Below, piece after piece: positions 35,861 to 47,000 of a DNA stretch of 64,000 bases. Where the stretch lies: contig CM059568.1 of assembly GCA_030386875.1 (NCBI GenBank), positions 12,696,316 through 12,760,315 on the forward strand, read 5' to 3'. The notes below the pieces were generated by a model that was not told the origin of the DNA, searched no databases, and saw nothing but the letters and a program-made list of their open reading frames with translations. Numbering within the stretch: position 1 is the stretch's first letter; every line of letters begins with the position of its first letter. The position numbers were made by a program, and so were the translations under genes. Origin of the DNA: Morinoia aosen. Its lineage: Eukaryota; Arthropoda; Malacostraca; Amphipoda; Talitridae.

Positions 35861-36560
35861 GGTTTATAGCATATCGGTAAGTGATTAGTAACTGCACTGA
35901 TTTTCAGATTGATGTTCTTAGATTTAGTTTTAACTTCTTCAAAAAGTCGTTTTGCATCACTGAACAAGAACATTGAAGAATTCAATCTACGTCTTAGGGC
36001 GCCTTCGTTTTTTCCTTGATTCCTCGGTATTGTATCAGAGTACAGGAGGAAATTAACACTATCCTGTGCCAAATTGTTTTTTTTTTAATTACAGTTCTTA
36101 CTTTTTAATACGTACTTGAGTTTTATATGACTGAATGCTCATGCATCAACAAGGCTTCAATGAAGGTATTTGGACATAACCACCGACCATTTGGCATGGA
36201 AGTGATGGAATAAATTACATTCGGTTGAAGTACACCCACTTGTATGTATTTTATCCACCTGTTCCAAGTTCAGGTGAAACCGTTTTTTACGAGCAAGGAA
36301 ATAAATAGCCAACCATTATCAACTTCCCGGAAAAAACTGTTCCAAACATGGAGTACATTTTACGAACCAAAAAGGAACGAAATTGCTCGAAAATTTTTAC
36401 TAATGATAGAAAAAGAATTCATGTACATGAACCAAGTCGAGCTTTTTCACCGTTGCATCTATAATTTTAGCCGCCCTGTGCAGAAGCTATACTTGGGCGG
36501 CTTAAATCATATATGCCGCATCAAAATCGTTGGACTGAGAGGATGAACTGAACCGCAATT
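35861..36560. other. Intergenic, unidentified 100-codon frame
   Basis: The plus frame 36244-36546 (starts MYFIHLFQVQVK) is non-repetitive but matches no family I know. Nothing else was seen. Confidence 0.4.
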
Positions 36561-36665
36561 CAGTCTATCATTTTTGCCGGAGCATGCATGTTTTTCGCCG
36601 CCCAAGCGATTAAGTCCCTGGGTGACGAAAAATATGCATGCAAGCGGCGAAAAAGTTATGCTGGG
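36561..36665. mobile_element. Palindromic MITE, family 1, copy d
   Basis: Left end CAGTCTATCATTTTTGCCGG, right end GGCGAAAAAGTTATGCTGGG followed by TA (36666-36667). The left terminus has decayed. The inner GCATGCATGTTTTTCGCCGC block is intact. Confidence 0.9.
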
Positions 36666-36744
36666 TATTGACCCAAATGTTGCTCCAAGCATCCGTCAGC
36701 CATTCTCTCCGCCTGCTCTACTTCTATCCTTTTCATTCAGCCTC

Positions 36745-37137
36745 GCTCTAGCCTCACTTCAGCCTCACTCCCACCATACTCCAGCCTCACTCCCACCATA
36801 CTCCAGCCTCACTCGAGCCTCACTCCAGCATCACTCCCACCATACTCCAGCCTCACTCCCACCATACTCCAGCCTCACTCGAGCCTCACTCCAGCATCAC
36901 TCCCACCATACTCCAGCCTCACTCCCACCATACTCCAGCCTCACTCGAGCCTCACTCCAGCCTCACTCCCACCATACTCCAGCCTCACTCCCACCATACT
37001 CCAGCCTCACTCGAGCCTCACTCCAGCATCACTCCCACCATACTCCAGCCTCACTCCCACCATACTCCAGCCTCACTCGAGCCTCACTCCAGCCTCACTC
37101 CCACCATACTCCAGCCTCACTCGAGCCTCACTTCAGC
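36745..37137. repeat. 66-bp tandem array with 18-24 bp sub-units
   Basis: Built from CACTCCCACCATACTCCAGC, CTCACTCGAGC and CTCACTCCAGCATC. The full 66-bp order recurs about six times with alternating AGCATC and AGCCTC. A 215-codon plus frame (36574-37221) begins inside the MITE and runs through the array as a 22-residue repeat, which I read as an artefact of a period divisible by three. Confidence 0.95.
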
Positions 37138-37809
37138 CTCCCTTCAGTGGGTGGAAGTAGACCACTCAATTCTAAGATGGCGGTTCCGTCGGATCAAAAC
37201 TCAGAGCTGAGGGATTGTTGAGACTGAGCCCGAGGCAAGGTTTCCTGCTCAATTTACCCTTATTGAAAACATGCATCTAGGCTCTCAATCTCATCTGAAT
37301 TTTTGAGGCCGCCGGCATGAAAGGAGTGTCCTTGAGACCTCGCGCGATTTTCTTTCGCCGAAGTGTGGATTGGTCTAAATGAGCTCATTTTTTTTGCTGA
37401 GGGCATTACAAGGTTTTGAAAAGATTGATTAATTTCTAGAGTTGCACGCATTGCAAGAAAATTTTTCGTATAGTAAAATAATTGTGTACGAATATAGCTT
37501 AGCATAGTCGGTGAGTCATCAAATATTCTGTAACACATCGACTGCAAAAACTCTGATTATATTATAAAACTCATTCGACATTAATTATTCAGGAAAGTCA
37601 TTTTTCTTCAACTGAATAATCTTTAGAAACTTATAAACGGAGAACGCTGTTAATATTAATATAATATTTTATTTGAATATGGTAGAATAGGCCTCACTTT
37701 TAAATCCTCTGTTTTTAGGGAGGCTACTTTTACTGGATTGGGTTTAAGTTTTTTCAGTTTCTGTGCTTATAGGTTCAAAATTAATACTATAAAGACATTA
37801 TTGAATTGA
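37138..37809. other. Intergenic, nothing recognised
   Basis: A 95-codon minus frame (37260-37547) is unidentified. Any reverse transcriptase part of the Penelope-like element that follows is absent here. Confidence 0.5.
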
Positions 37810-38475
37810 GCATATAATATTTGTTCGAACTACGTGGACTTACACGGTGAATTTACTTTTCTAAAAAAATTTTTGGGTCAAAATGGGTTTCCTTCATCTG
37901 TAGTTCAGGTTAAAATTAAAAAATTTCTGGCTAAAAAATATTCAATAACAAGTACTCCTCCAGAGCCAATGCAACGTCTATATTGTGTTTTCCCGTATTT
38001 TGGAGATTTTACTGATAAGATGTCAAGAGATTTAGAGACCCTTTTTAAATGCCATTTTCCTGCCGTGAAACTATGTATCATTGCCGCCAATTCTCTTAAA
38101 GTTGACTCATTTTTCTGCTACAAGGACGTGATTCCGAAGCGAATGCGGGCATCCCTTGTCTATAAGCTTAGTTGTGTACAGTGTACACCTGGCTATGTCG
38201 GCATGACGACTTTGCCACTTTACATTAGGATTGCCCAGCATCGCGGAATCAGCTACCGTATATATAGTGGAAGAATGTTAACCCAACCGCCTCACTCGTC
38301 TATTCGCCTTCACAGTGAACAGTGCTACGATACCGTAGCAGAAGATGATTTTAAAATTTTACGTACTGCTCCATATGAATTAGACTTACGTATTTTAGAG
38401 TCCCTATACACAGCCACAGAAAAGCCTGTCCTTAATAGTACAAATAGTTCATTTCCCCAGCAAATTTGTATGTAG
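37810..38475 (+). pseudogene. Penelope-like retroelement, C-terminal part with GIY-YIG endonuclease
   Basis: Numbering from the GTG at 37834 (213 codons), residues 13-36 resemble the linker after the reverse transcriptase thumb. Then come YCVFPYFGDFT (50-60), KDVIPKRMRASLVYKLSC (98-114) with CVQC, YVGMT (121-125), an arginine at 132 and LESLYTATEKPVLN (188-201). VYKL and YVG are the two halves of the GIY-YIG signature, with R132 and E189 as the expected catalytic residues. In Penelope-like elements this nuclease follows the reverse transcriptase and nicks the target. The reverse transcriptase itself is missing and an in-frame stop lies at 37807, so this is a 5'-truncated copy. The retained frame is intact, so the insertion may be fairly recent. 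Confidence 0.9.
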
Positions 38476-38539
38476 ATTTTTAATGGAAAAGCTTGTGTTC
38501 GTTAGATATGACTGAATTTTTTCTTTTTTTCGATTTTTT

Positions 38540-38640
38540 GCAGAATGACTTACTGAAGATGGAGCTGGTCTCCGAAACGTTTTACACAGTGAATAGATTA
38601 TTTGTATATATTTTATTCTAAGGTATTGTAAAGTTCAAAT
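38540..38640 (+). other. 3' end of the Penelope-like element with hammerhead-like hairpin
   Basis: A pyrimidine tract and GCAG precede CTGAAGA (38553-38559), a 4-bp stem (GGAG 38561-38564 with CTCC 38570-38573) and GAAAC (38574-38578). The layout equals that at 4575-4603, including the extra T before the stem. A hammerhead ribozyme would need a third helix and a cleavable NUH site, which I cannot place. The end of the element is uncertain. Confidence 0.45.
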
Positions 38641-39042
38641 GAAATTGATTTTAATATTAATAGCGTTCTTTGTTTATAAGTTTCTAGACATTAATTATAT
38701 TTTATATCACGTAATGCAATCTATTTCTTTAGACCTTATGTCAGTTATTTGGTCCAGATACACGATGATTTAGCGGGGTTCAAAAAACTTTACCGTTGTA
38801 GACAGTTGTCATTCAATTTATGATACATTCATATTCTGACTTAAATAAAAGAGGAAAAATTGCCTGTGGTAACACTGTTCCTCAAGTGCGGTTATATTTT
38901 AAAGATTAACGCACCAAATTTCTGATGTGTATGAAAATTTCCCTGCCTTTTCGTACGCTCCATGTTTTCATTCGCAGATATTCCTACGAACATCACATTT
39001 AGAAAATAAGCTCTTAATTTGGTGAAAAAATTCCCGCTTCAA
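38641..39042. other. Intergenic, nothing seen
   Basis: AT-rich spacer between the Penelope-like remnant and MITE copy e. Confidence 0.5.
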
Positions 39043-39150
39043 CCCAGTCAAACTTTCTTGCAGCAGCATGATTTTTTTTCTCCGCCCAAACGATTTCATT
39101 ACTTGGGCGGCAAAAAAACATGCACGCAGGCGGCGAAAAAGTTTGACTAT
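39043..39150. mobile_element. Palindromic MITE, family 1, copy e
   Basis: Left end CCCAGTCAAACTTTCTTGC; right end GGCGGCGAAAAAGTTTGACT. The arms pair through GCCCAAACGATTTCATTACT and its complement. The right terminus lacks GGG and TA is not evident. Confidence 0.88.
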
Positions 39151-39639
39151 TAAAGTGAGGGCTACGAGCATTTAAACAACAGCGATTCGAACGTCAAGGT
39201 AAAGGTGGCAATAAATATGAAAATTCAACAGCTTAGCAATCCCGAAGTAAGTGAGTTTATGTTAAAACTTGCACCCACAGATACCATGAAGTCCAGTTTG
39301 CGAACGACCTTTGTAAAGAAAAAAATGTGATTCACTGTAACCAGTTTTATTGGACTCCGTAGCTGAATAGACAGAAGAGCACTCAAATTTCTCGGCTTGA
39401 ATGGTGTGGGATCAATTGTACTCAATGTTGCTAAATTTTAAATAGAAAATTTATTATATGTCTTCTTTTGTTGCGATATAATAATGTTTCGCCCTGCTCC
39501 AACGAATAGTGGTGAAAAATGCGCAGAGCCCATTCATGGTTCAACATATCATGTTATTTTTATGAGAATGGAGGAAATGAAATGCAAATGTTTTATTTCA
39601 GAAGTTTTAAAAGAGTATTTCAAACCTCTCAGCACCAAT
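39151..39639. other. Intergenic, nothing recognised
   Basis: Short minus frames at 38968-39171 and 39225-39425 only. Confidence 0.5.
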
Positions 39640-39945
39640 ATTTTTTCAAGACTTAGATTCTTCAAGTCATCAAATATTATTCCAGCGCGTGGATTCCTTG
39701 AATCACCAAATGCTACTCCAAGATTTCAATTCTTGAGGTCATCAAATACTACGCCAAGATTGAACTTCTTGAACCTATCAAATGTTGTTAAATTCTTGAA
39801 GCCATCCAAGATTTCAATTCAAGGAGTCATCAAATGCTACTCCAAGATTTCAATTCTTGAAGTCATCAAATGTCACTCCGCAACTTGGATTCCTCAAGTC
39901 ATCAAAAGCTGCTCCGAGACTTGGACTCTTCAAGCCATCAAATAA
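39640..39945. repeat. Degenerate 36-bp tandem repeat, about 8 copies
   Basis: Pattern TTCTTGAAGTCATCAAATGC followed by TACTCCAAGATTTCAA, recurring with many substitutions. The period of 36 gives a 153-codon plus frame (39484-39945) of 12-residue repeats. No independent support for a protein. Confidence 0.82.
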
Positions 39946-41546
39946 CGTTAGTCCATGAATTGTATTCCTGAAGTGATCATGCATGCGGCATTACTCTCGC
40001 CTCTTCAAGCATCTCCTCAGTGATTGCCCTCAATCATTTTATTTGCATAGCAATAGCCCTCAGCTTCTGCAGAGCCGAGAAGTGGACGCGGCAACGCTTC
40101 AGGCTGAGGGAAGAATAAGTTTAACATCATAGAAAGCTATACACAATTTAGGAACAAATTTACGGAACGTTAAAGTCATTGAAAATCACTTTCAAATGAG
40201 TTGTGTAGAATTGGTTTCAATTTAGAAAATCACTTCAGTTGGAACTCAAATAATTGATAAAATTAGAATAGGCTCAATTTTGTGTTTTTTTATCACTATA
40301 TTCTTTTTTTTTGGTCTAAAATAAAATAAACAATGAAATTACGATCTTTAAATAATGTATCACTCTCTTGCTCAAAACCAATAATTGTCATCTAAGCTCA
40401 TTATTTGAATCAAAACATCACATTGTAACAGTCAATTTTTAAATATTTTCGATGTGAGATGTATTACTGACTTCACCTTTTACAGCAGAACTTTCTAAGA
40501 AACTAAAATGGAATGGGTTCTATATTATTGAATCTCTGACAACTTAACGATGTGGTTTGCCAAAAAAGTGTTTTTCAAAAGCCGTATTTTATATTATATT
40601 TTTTTTAAATTTCTGTGCGTTTTATTCTGACTTGAAGCGAATTTTGAAAGATAATTAGTTAACGCGTAATTCTAGCTCTTGAGGATCTCAGATGTTTTAC
40701 ACTACGCGAGACTTTTAATTTAATCTGATCTTTAATCGAAAATGCTTTCGAAAAAATAGCGAGCAAAGTATCATGGGTATCACGATCGAGTTTCCAAATG
40801 CAGCTTAGGATTCATTGTTTGTGATTTGAATTATCATTCGAATTTTAAGTATTTTAAGACTAGTAAATGTTTTCAATAGTGTATGTTTTAGTACATAAAT
40901 GCGCGTGTAAGTTTTTTTAAATTTTTAAAATTTCGTTATTTTACCTGTTTTAAGTCTCAAAATTATGGATTTTGAATCTGGGATCTAGAAAATTTCAGAG
41001 CGAAATTGAAAAGTTTTGGGCTCACAGATTCTATTTCGCAAAGTGAGTTCACTAAATTGTCGTGGCTTTACTGGTCAAAATAACCTTCCCCGGTGTCTCA
41101 CACCGTATAGCGAATAATTATTCAGCATGGAATAGCGGTGCAATTTTCGTGAAATAACTCCAGGGTGGATGTAAACATCAAAATAAAATTAAGTGAGTAA
41201 ATTATGTTTGTTTTTTAGTAAGAGAATTTAGTTGAGAACCTGCAAACATTATGAAAACTACCGAATCGATTTCCCTTGAAAAAAGTGAGAATTAAATATC
41301 AGCACTTTTAGTTCTGTTGGTATAATGACAATTGTAGCGGTCAATGAATCAATTTTATTGGGTCTATATAAGGACAGGCTTACTTGAAAAAAGATTGTAA
41401 TGGGAGCCCCATATTTCACAAATTTTTCTATCAGAATCAGTAATAATTTTCAGCTTTGTAGTAGCTTATTATATTCAGTCAACTGACACGTAGATCGTTT
41501 CGTAGAAGGCTGCTCGTAACGCTTCAGGGAGCACAGCACAGTTGAC
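39946..41546. other. Intergenic, nothing seen
   Basis: 1.6 kb of AT-rich sequence without a notable frame or repeat. Confidence 0.55.
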
Positions 41547-41654
41547 CCCAGTCTAACTTTTTTGCCGCCTGCAAGCTTGTTTTTCGCCGCCAAAGTAATT
41601 AAATCGCTTGGGTGGCGAAAAACATGCATGCTACGGCGAAAAAGTTAGACTGGG
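41547..41654. mobile_element. Palindromic MITE, family 1, copy f
   Basis: Both ends are intact: CCCAGTCTAACTTTTTTGCC and GGCGAAAAAGTTAGACTGGG. The flanks are AC rather than TA on both sides, so either the ends are displaced by a base or two or the target was unusual. Confidence 0.92.
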
Positions 41655-42230
41655 ACTGGACTTGCTGCAAGGCCAACGCCTACCTCACTTATTCAAGCAG
41701 CTCACCCAGGCACAAAGAAATGAATGCAATTTCCCTGTGCAAGTTTGTTCAAGAAAGTGCTACGGAGAGCGAGAAATTCTTGCGTAACAAGGCGCATGCC
41801 TCGACGAACTCGCGAGGTCTGTGCGCTGCGAGCCAAAACAGATTCCAGCATCCAAATATCGTTCCGTGGACTGGACAGCAGACCACAGCTTCCATCGTCG
41901 GGTAGACACTTGCATCAATAATGGCCGTTGTGCACCTATTTAGCGTCGTCCGTATACAGTTTACGTGGCAGCTTTGTAGACGGTATTTTAAAATTTTATA
42001 GCGCAGTGTCTGATTAATTTGGGTTCTTTTGCACACTCTCCTTTTACGCTCCAAGCTACATTGTGAGGGTTGAACTGTACCTGTGCACCAAATCATGTAC
42101 TGGAGTGAATGATGAGTATTTTCTATTAAAACGAAGTTATCACAAATGGTTACATACATATTTGTTGAACTATTTTTATCAGTTGAAAGTTCTTTGTGCA
42201 TTCCTTAGTGGACACACGTGTTTAGGAATA
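41655..42230. other. GC-richer segment with unidentified frames
   Basis: 41750-41925 is richer in G+C. A 150-codon minus frame (41749-42201) and two plus frames overlap it. None matches a family I know, and none begins or ends at obvious splice sites. Confidence 0.35.
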
Positions 42231-42820
42231 TACGAGGGTTAGTCAAAAAGTTCTCAGACAAATGCCATAATTTTGAACTGAACAGAGATTCACAAGTTTT
42301 TAAATTTTGAAACTTGTTCTTAGAGCTTCCTTGATAACCTGTAGCTGTCTCATCAGTCTATGTCAGGTCAGCATCGAGAGAGGTTGCATCTCAAAATAGT
42401 AATTTTCAACCCAACAAATGGCAAATTTTGAGATCAGAACTAACGTCAAATTTTTAACTAAACTGAATTGGAAACCTGTTAAAATCACCGAAGCTTTACA
42501 GCAGGTTTATGGAGACTCTGCACCAAGTAGAGCAGTCGTTTATGATTGGATTAAACGCTTCAAAGAGGGAAGAGTCCAACTTGATGACGACCCACGAGGA
42601 GGAAGACCCACCACGGCAACAAATGAAGAAAACATCTCTCTTGTACAGATCCTAGTGGAACAAGCCCCCCAATTCTATCAGGAAGGTATGTACTGGTGGA
42701 TACATATAGATTACAAAAGTGTACAGACAACAATGGAGCTTATGTAAAAAAATAAAAGTAATGAGTTGTTAATAAAGAAATTATTGCATTTGTCTGAGAA
42801 CTTTTTGACTACCCCTCGTA
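42231..42820 (+). mobile_element. Mariner-type transposon with an internal deletion
   Basis: The ends form a 38-bp inverted repeat with only two mismatches: CGAGGGTTAGTCAAAAAGTT on the left faces AACTTTTTGACTACCCCTCG on the right. TA lies on both sides (42231-42232, 42819-42820). At about 590 bp it is less than half the length of a full mariner. The near-identical ends indicate recent movement, presumably using a transposase supplied from elsewhere. The internal coding remnant is given separately. Confidence 0.95.
42418..42747 (+). pseudogene. Mariner transposase, N-terminus fused to C-terminus by deletion (109 codons)
   Basis: Starts at ATG (MANFEIRTNVKF). Residues 10-52 form the first helix-turn-helix of mariner transposases (SRAVVYDWIKRFKEG, 37-51), followed by DDDPRGGRP (56-64), the linker carrying the GRP minor-groove motif. 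From about residue 83 (PQFYQEGMYWWIHIDYK) the sequence corresponds to the extreme C-terminus of a full transposase, so the second helix-turn-helix and the whole DDD catalytic domain are gone. The two parts are joined in frame without a stop. Family knowledge says the N-terminal domain binds the terminal repeats. A product, if made, might bind but not cut. Whether it is expressed cannot be judged; an AATAAA-like signal follows the stop. Confidence 0.88.
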
Positions 42821-45800
42821 TTTAGTTTTTGATAATATCAGCATTAGTCTTTCAGGATTCATTCACAAAAAATTCACTGAAAATAAGATGGTATTTAAAG
42901 TTTACGTAAAGAATATTTTGAGCTTTCAATCGCAGAGTAATTCATTCCAACATTACCCTCGCTCTAAAATTTAATGAGTTATACTCGTTTTACAACTCAT
43001 TTTTTGCGTAGATGTGAAATCATTATTTTTCTGCGTTGTACACCATGCTATCATTAAGTTCGCTTTAACAAAAAAAAAATAAAAAACTCTCCGATTTCGT
43101 ATAAGCCTCATAGTTTCAGACGCCATCATGCTTAGGTTTCGAATCTTCTTTTCAGTCCTCAGCTAACGCACATTTTAAGAACTGATATCAAGTTCGGCTA
43201 TTAGTTCCGGTCCAACGAAACAGATATCCATGATATTCACAATGATAAATTCAGCAGCTTCTCCATTAAGGTTGTGAGGCTAATGGTGAGTATGTAAGTG
43301 GGAGTGAGTTTCTCAGGTATTCTTCACAGTTGCTAGAACAAATCAATAAATCTGAAGCTGTTTTAATCAAAACTGTTTCCTGATTTCTTTCACATATTAT
43401 GTAATAACAGTGAATGTGACCAATTCTTTCTTGGACCAATAATTGCCTAACGAAAGATATTTCTCATGATCAACTCGTCATTTTCAAATACCCAAGAAAT
43501 CCAGAGCTGAATGATTGTTGTACGCCACCATATCTTGCTCTCCAAGTCGCCTCTGTGTTCTAAATGACCTCCTAAGATGCTTGAGCGGCTCAACTTCTGC
43601 ATGCACTCGGTAATTGGCGTTGTTAATCCTTGCCAGGAATTGCATGTTGGAGTACCCCAAGGTTTCGACACAGCTCTCTGATATGCGAAGGTCCGTTGCT
43701 GTTGTATCACGTTTGGCGAGCGAGCAAACAATCTACTAGGAGATGGAAATTCAGCCCCAGGTCTCTGGGTTATGAATGACTTCCGTCAGAAGGGCACGCT
43801 CTGTCAACACAATGCATTCAATATCAAAATTGCACTAGACATCGTCCGTGTGTATTTAGAGCCAAGTGTATTGTGAGCAGGAAAGCTTTCAATAGGATCC
43901 TTGGCTTACACAAAGGGCGATTCTGATAATCCGTTCTGCAAGGCTTGAGAGTGCAATTTTCGAGCTTTTTCAAGTGCTGCAGGTATAAGGAAAGTAAAAT
44001 GGTCTCTTCTGCTCTGACAAAAGATTGAAGGCTATATAGAGCATAGCACATTAAGAATTATGTTTTTGTAGTAATGATTCTCCCAATATTTCCTTGCTCG
44101 ACTGGAATCGTGCATGCTCAAAATCAATGCAAAAATATGGAACATGTCTTTCTTGCGCTATTTTTACCGGACCAGTTACCAGTTATTTCAAAGCCATTTT
44201 GTAAAGTTTTTTTTTGTCGAGATATAACACATGACTACAGCTCGATGCATTTACTTCCAATAAAGTGTATTACCAAATAAAATAACTCTCAACTCTTTGA
44301 AAAGCTATGACCCCCATACGTGAAAATTTTTAAACAAAACTGCGTTTTAAATTCATTGGGTTTGAGGAAGTATTTCGAGCAATGTTTGCGTATATTCACT
44401 TCTGTTTTCATCGATCAAAGTTGCCAGAGACAGTTGTTTAAATTTAGGAGCATAGTTATATAATTTAGGAGCATAGTTAGTTATACAGATTTACAGATGT
44501 CATATTTTCTGAAACTTTAAAACACTTTCCAAAAAAATTTAAATCGGTTCTTTACTACTAACACCTTTTTATCGATTGCTTACTCGAAAATTAAGCTAAA
44601 CTTGTATTCTTTCGTGGAACATGAATGTTTAATAATCGCTCCTGTGTTCGCGTCGGTCGAAACTAAGATTTTTCCGACACGTTCATTCCCATAGAAAAAA
44701 CATTGGTCTTTTTTCGTAGCCATCGAATCAACAAGCGCATTCGCCAAGTAAAAACTTTGTTGTTATCAACTGAAGAAGTAAAAAGTGTTTGAATTCGCGA
44801 CAATTTCGGATGGTAAACTTGAACTGAACTAAGAATCTAACTATCAAGACCCATTTCTTCTCTTACGTTTGAGCAGAAACGATGTACACAAAAAAGAATA
44901 AATACAAGGATCTTATAAACCAGTAACATGATTCTCAAAGATTCATGTGAGATAGTTTTCTCGGAACTTACCCCTCACTGAGAAAAAAGGGTTCGGTCGT
45001 TAACCTCTCGTGAGCGCAGAATATTACGCAACCAATTTGAATGCAATTAATCGCTCAGATGAAAGATTGTCTTTGTGAGCGTATCGATCGCACAGAAGCA
45101 AGCAGATCAATTTTGCTCCGCTCGTGAAGAATGTCATCACGGAGCGTGCTGCTGGCGGGCATTGACTTTGTAACGTTTATCTTTGTGATTTCTTTCTGAT
45201 CTACTTCAACAAATCTCAATCACATTTTGTACGATATTGTTTTTTTTCTGGAGTGAGTTTAAATACTCATCGAGTTTCACAAAACAAGTGGGTTTGAATA
45301 GTGGGAGATAATTGAAAAAAGTAATTTTGCGAAAGGCTTGCTCTGAAATTCTTGGACAGAAAAAAAACCGTCGTGGCCGGAGAATTTCGGTTGACCCGAA
45401 TGATGAAATGAATAAATTAGTGAAAATATTAGAAAATTGGATGAATTTTACGTGAGAGCACACGTATTCAGATTGAAGTTAAAAATGACAACGCAAAGCA
45501 AAATCCATCAGCGTGTCCAAAGTTGCCGGAGTTTTCCCCTAAGAGGTATACCTTAGTTCACGAATTTTATCATATGCAAAGCCAGTATTCTTTTACGTTC
45601 TTAAGCCAAGAACCAACAAATGATAATGTACATTTTGATGTATTCGTAGGTAAATAAGGTGTTAACAAACGTAATTGAACGCAATTAAATCGTTGCTGGT
45701 CAGGAGTAAAATGAACGAGTTTATGTAGCACATTTCTTTGAAAAAAATTAATTAAAATTTTCTTCCCGTTGAAGGCCTTCATGATTAGTTCGATTGCACA

Positions 45801-46005
45801 ATGAAATAAATCTAATGTTTATCATTATCTGGCTCTACAATAATATTTTTTAAACTTATCATTCAATCGTATTATGTAGAACTTTTATGATAAATTGATG
45901 CAATTATTTCTTCTCTTTAATAGTTGATTGTCATTTCATAACTAGCTGTAGCTACTCGTAAAAATATTTACCATTCTATTTTTTCTTTCAATAATTTAAT
46001 CAAAC
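42821..46005. other. Intergenic, nothing recognised
   Basis: About 3.2 kb. Unidentified minus frames lie at 43447-43731, 43824-44051, 45206-45463 and 45570-45782. An A-rich run occurs at 43069-43085. A small GC-rich inverted pair (GCTCCG / CGGAGC) lies near 45116-45146. Confidence 0.5.
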
Positions 46006-46140
46006 TTATCCTAAACTATCCCAGCCTAACCTAAGGACCCAGTCTAACCTATTTTAGCCTAACCAGCCCTAGACTAACATTCTTAACAAAACCTATCCTA
46101 TCCAATCTTATCTCATCCTGGCCAAGCCTACTCTGTCCTG
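46006..46140. repeat. CCTAA-rich degenerate tract
   Basis: Many CCTAA, CCTAAC and CCTATC words in one orientation lead into the 60-bp array. The arthropod telomere repeat is (CCTAA)n on this strand, so this may be degraded interstitial telomeric sequence or simply chance low complexity. Confidence 0.5.
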
Positions 46141-47000
46141 ACATATTCTATTTAAGTTTAACCATCTACAACAAATCCTAACCTAGCCTTACTCGTTTTG
46201 ACCTATTCTATTTAAATTTAACCATCTACAACAAATCCTAACCTAGCCTAACTCGTTTTGACCTATTCTATTTAAATTTAACCATCTACAACAAATCCTA
46301 ACCTAGCCTAACTCGTTTTGACCTATTCTATTTAAATTTAACCATCTACAACAAATCCTAACATAGCCTAACTCGTTTAGACCTATTCTACTTAAATTTA
46401 ACCATCTACAACAAATCCTAACCTAGCCTAACTCGTTTTGACCTATTCTTTTTAAATTTACCCATCTACAACAAATCCTAACCTAGCCTAACTCGTTTTG
46501 ACCTATTCTTTTTAAATTTACCCATCTACAACAAATCCTAACCTAGCCTAACTTGTTTTGACATATCCTATTTAAATTTACCCATCTACAACAAATCCTA
46601 ACCTAGCCTAACTTGTTTTGACATATCCTATTTAAATTTACCCATCTACAACAAATCCTAACCTAGCCTAACTCGTTTTGACATATCCTATTTAAATTTA
46701 CCCATCTACAACAAATCCTAACCTAGCCTAACTTGTTTTGACATATCCTATTTAAATTTACCCATCTACAACAAATCCTAACCTAGCCTAACTTGTTTTG
46801 ACATATCCTATTTAAATTAACCCATCTACAACAAATCCTAACCTAGCCTAACTTGTTTTGACATATCCTATTTAAATTTATCCATCTACAACAAATCCTA
46901 GCCTAGCCTAACTTGTTTTGACATATCCTATTTAAATTTACCCATCTACAACAAATCCTAACCTAGCCTAACTTGTTTTGACCTATTCTAGTTAAATTTA
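46141..47000. repeat. 60-bp tandem repeat, 14 copies plus a partial
   Basis: The unit contains CTATTTAAATTTAACCATCT, ACAACAAATCCTAACC and TAGCCTAACTCGTTTTG. Copies fall into three successive blocks: ACCTATTCTA with AACC (46141-46440), ACCTATTCTT with ACCC (46441-46560) and ACATATCCTA with ACCC (46561-46980). The very first and the final partial copy resemble neither block fully. No copy has an insertion or deletion, so the period stays exactly 60. Confidence 0.97.

Noticed and set aside
36574-37221. 215-codon proline-, serine- and histidine-rich frame
   Set aside because: It begins inside MITE copy d and continues through the 66-bp array, so it is a composite of repeats.
43646-43663. GVPQG motif in a plus frame, as in reverse transcriptases
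   Set aside because: No motif A, YADD or other reverse transcriptase block lies nearby in any frame, so five residues are likely chance.
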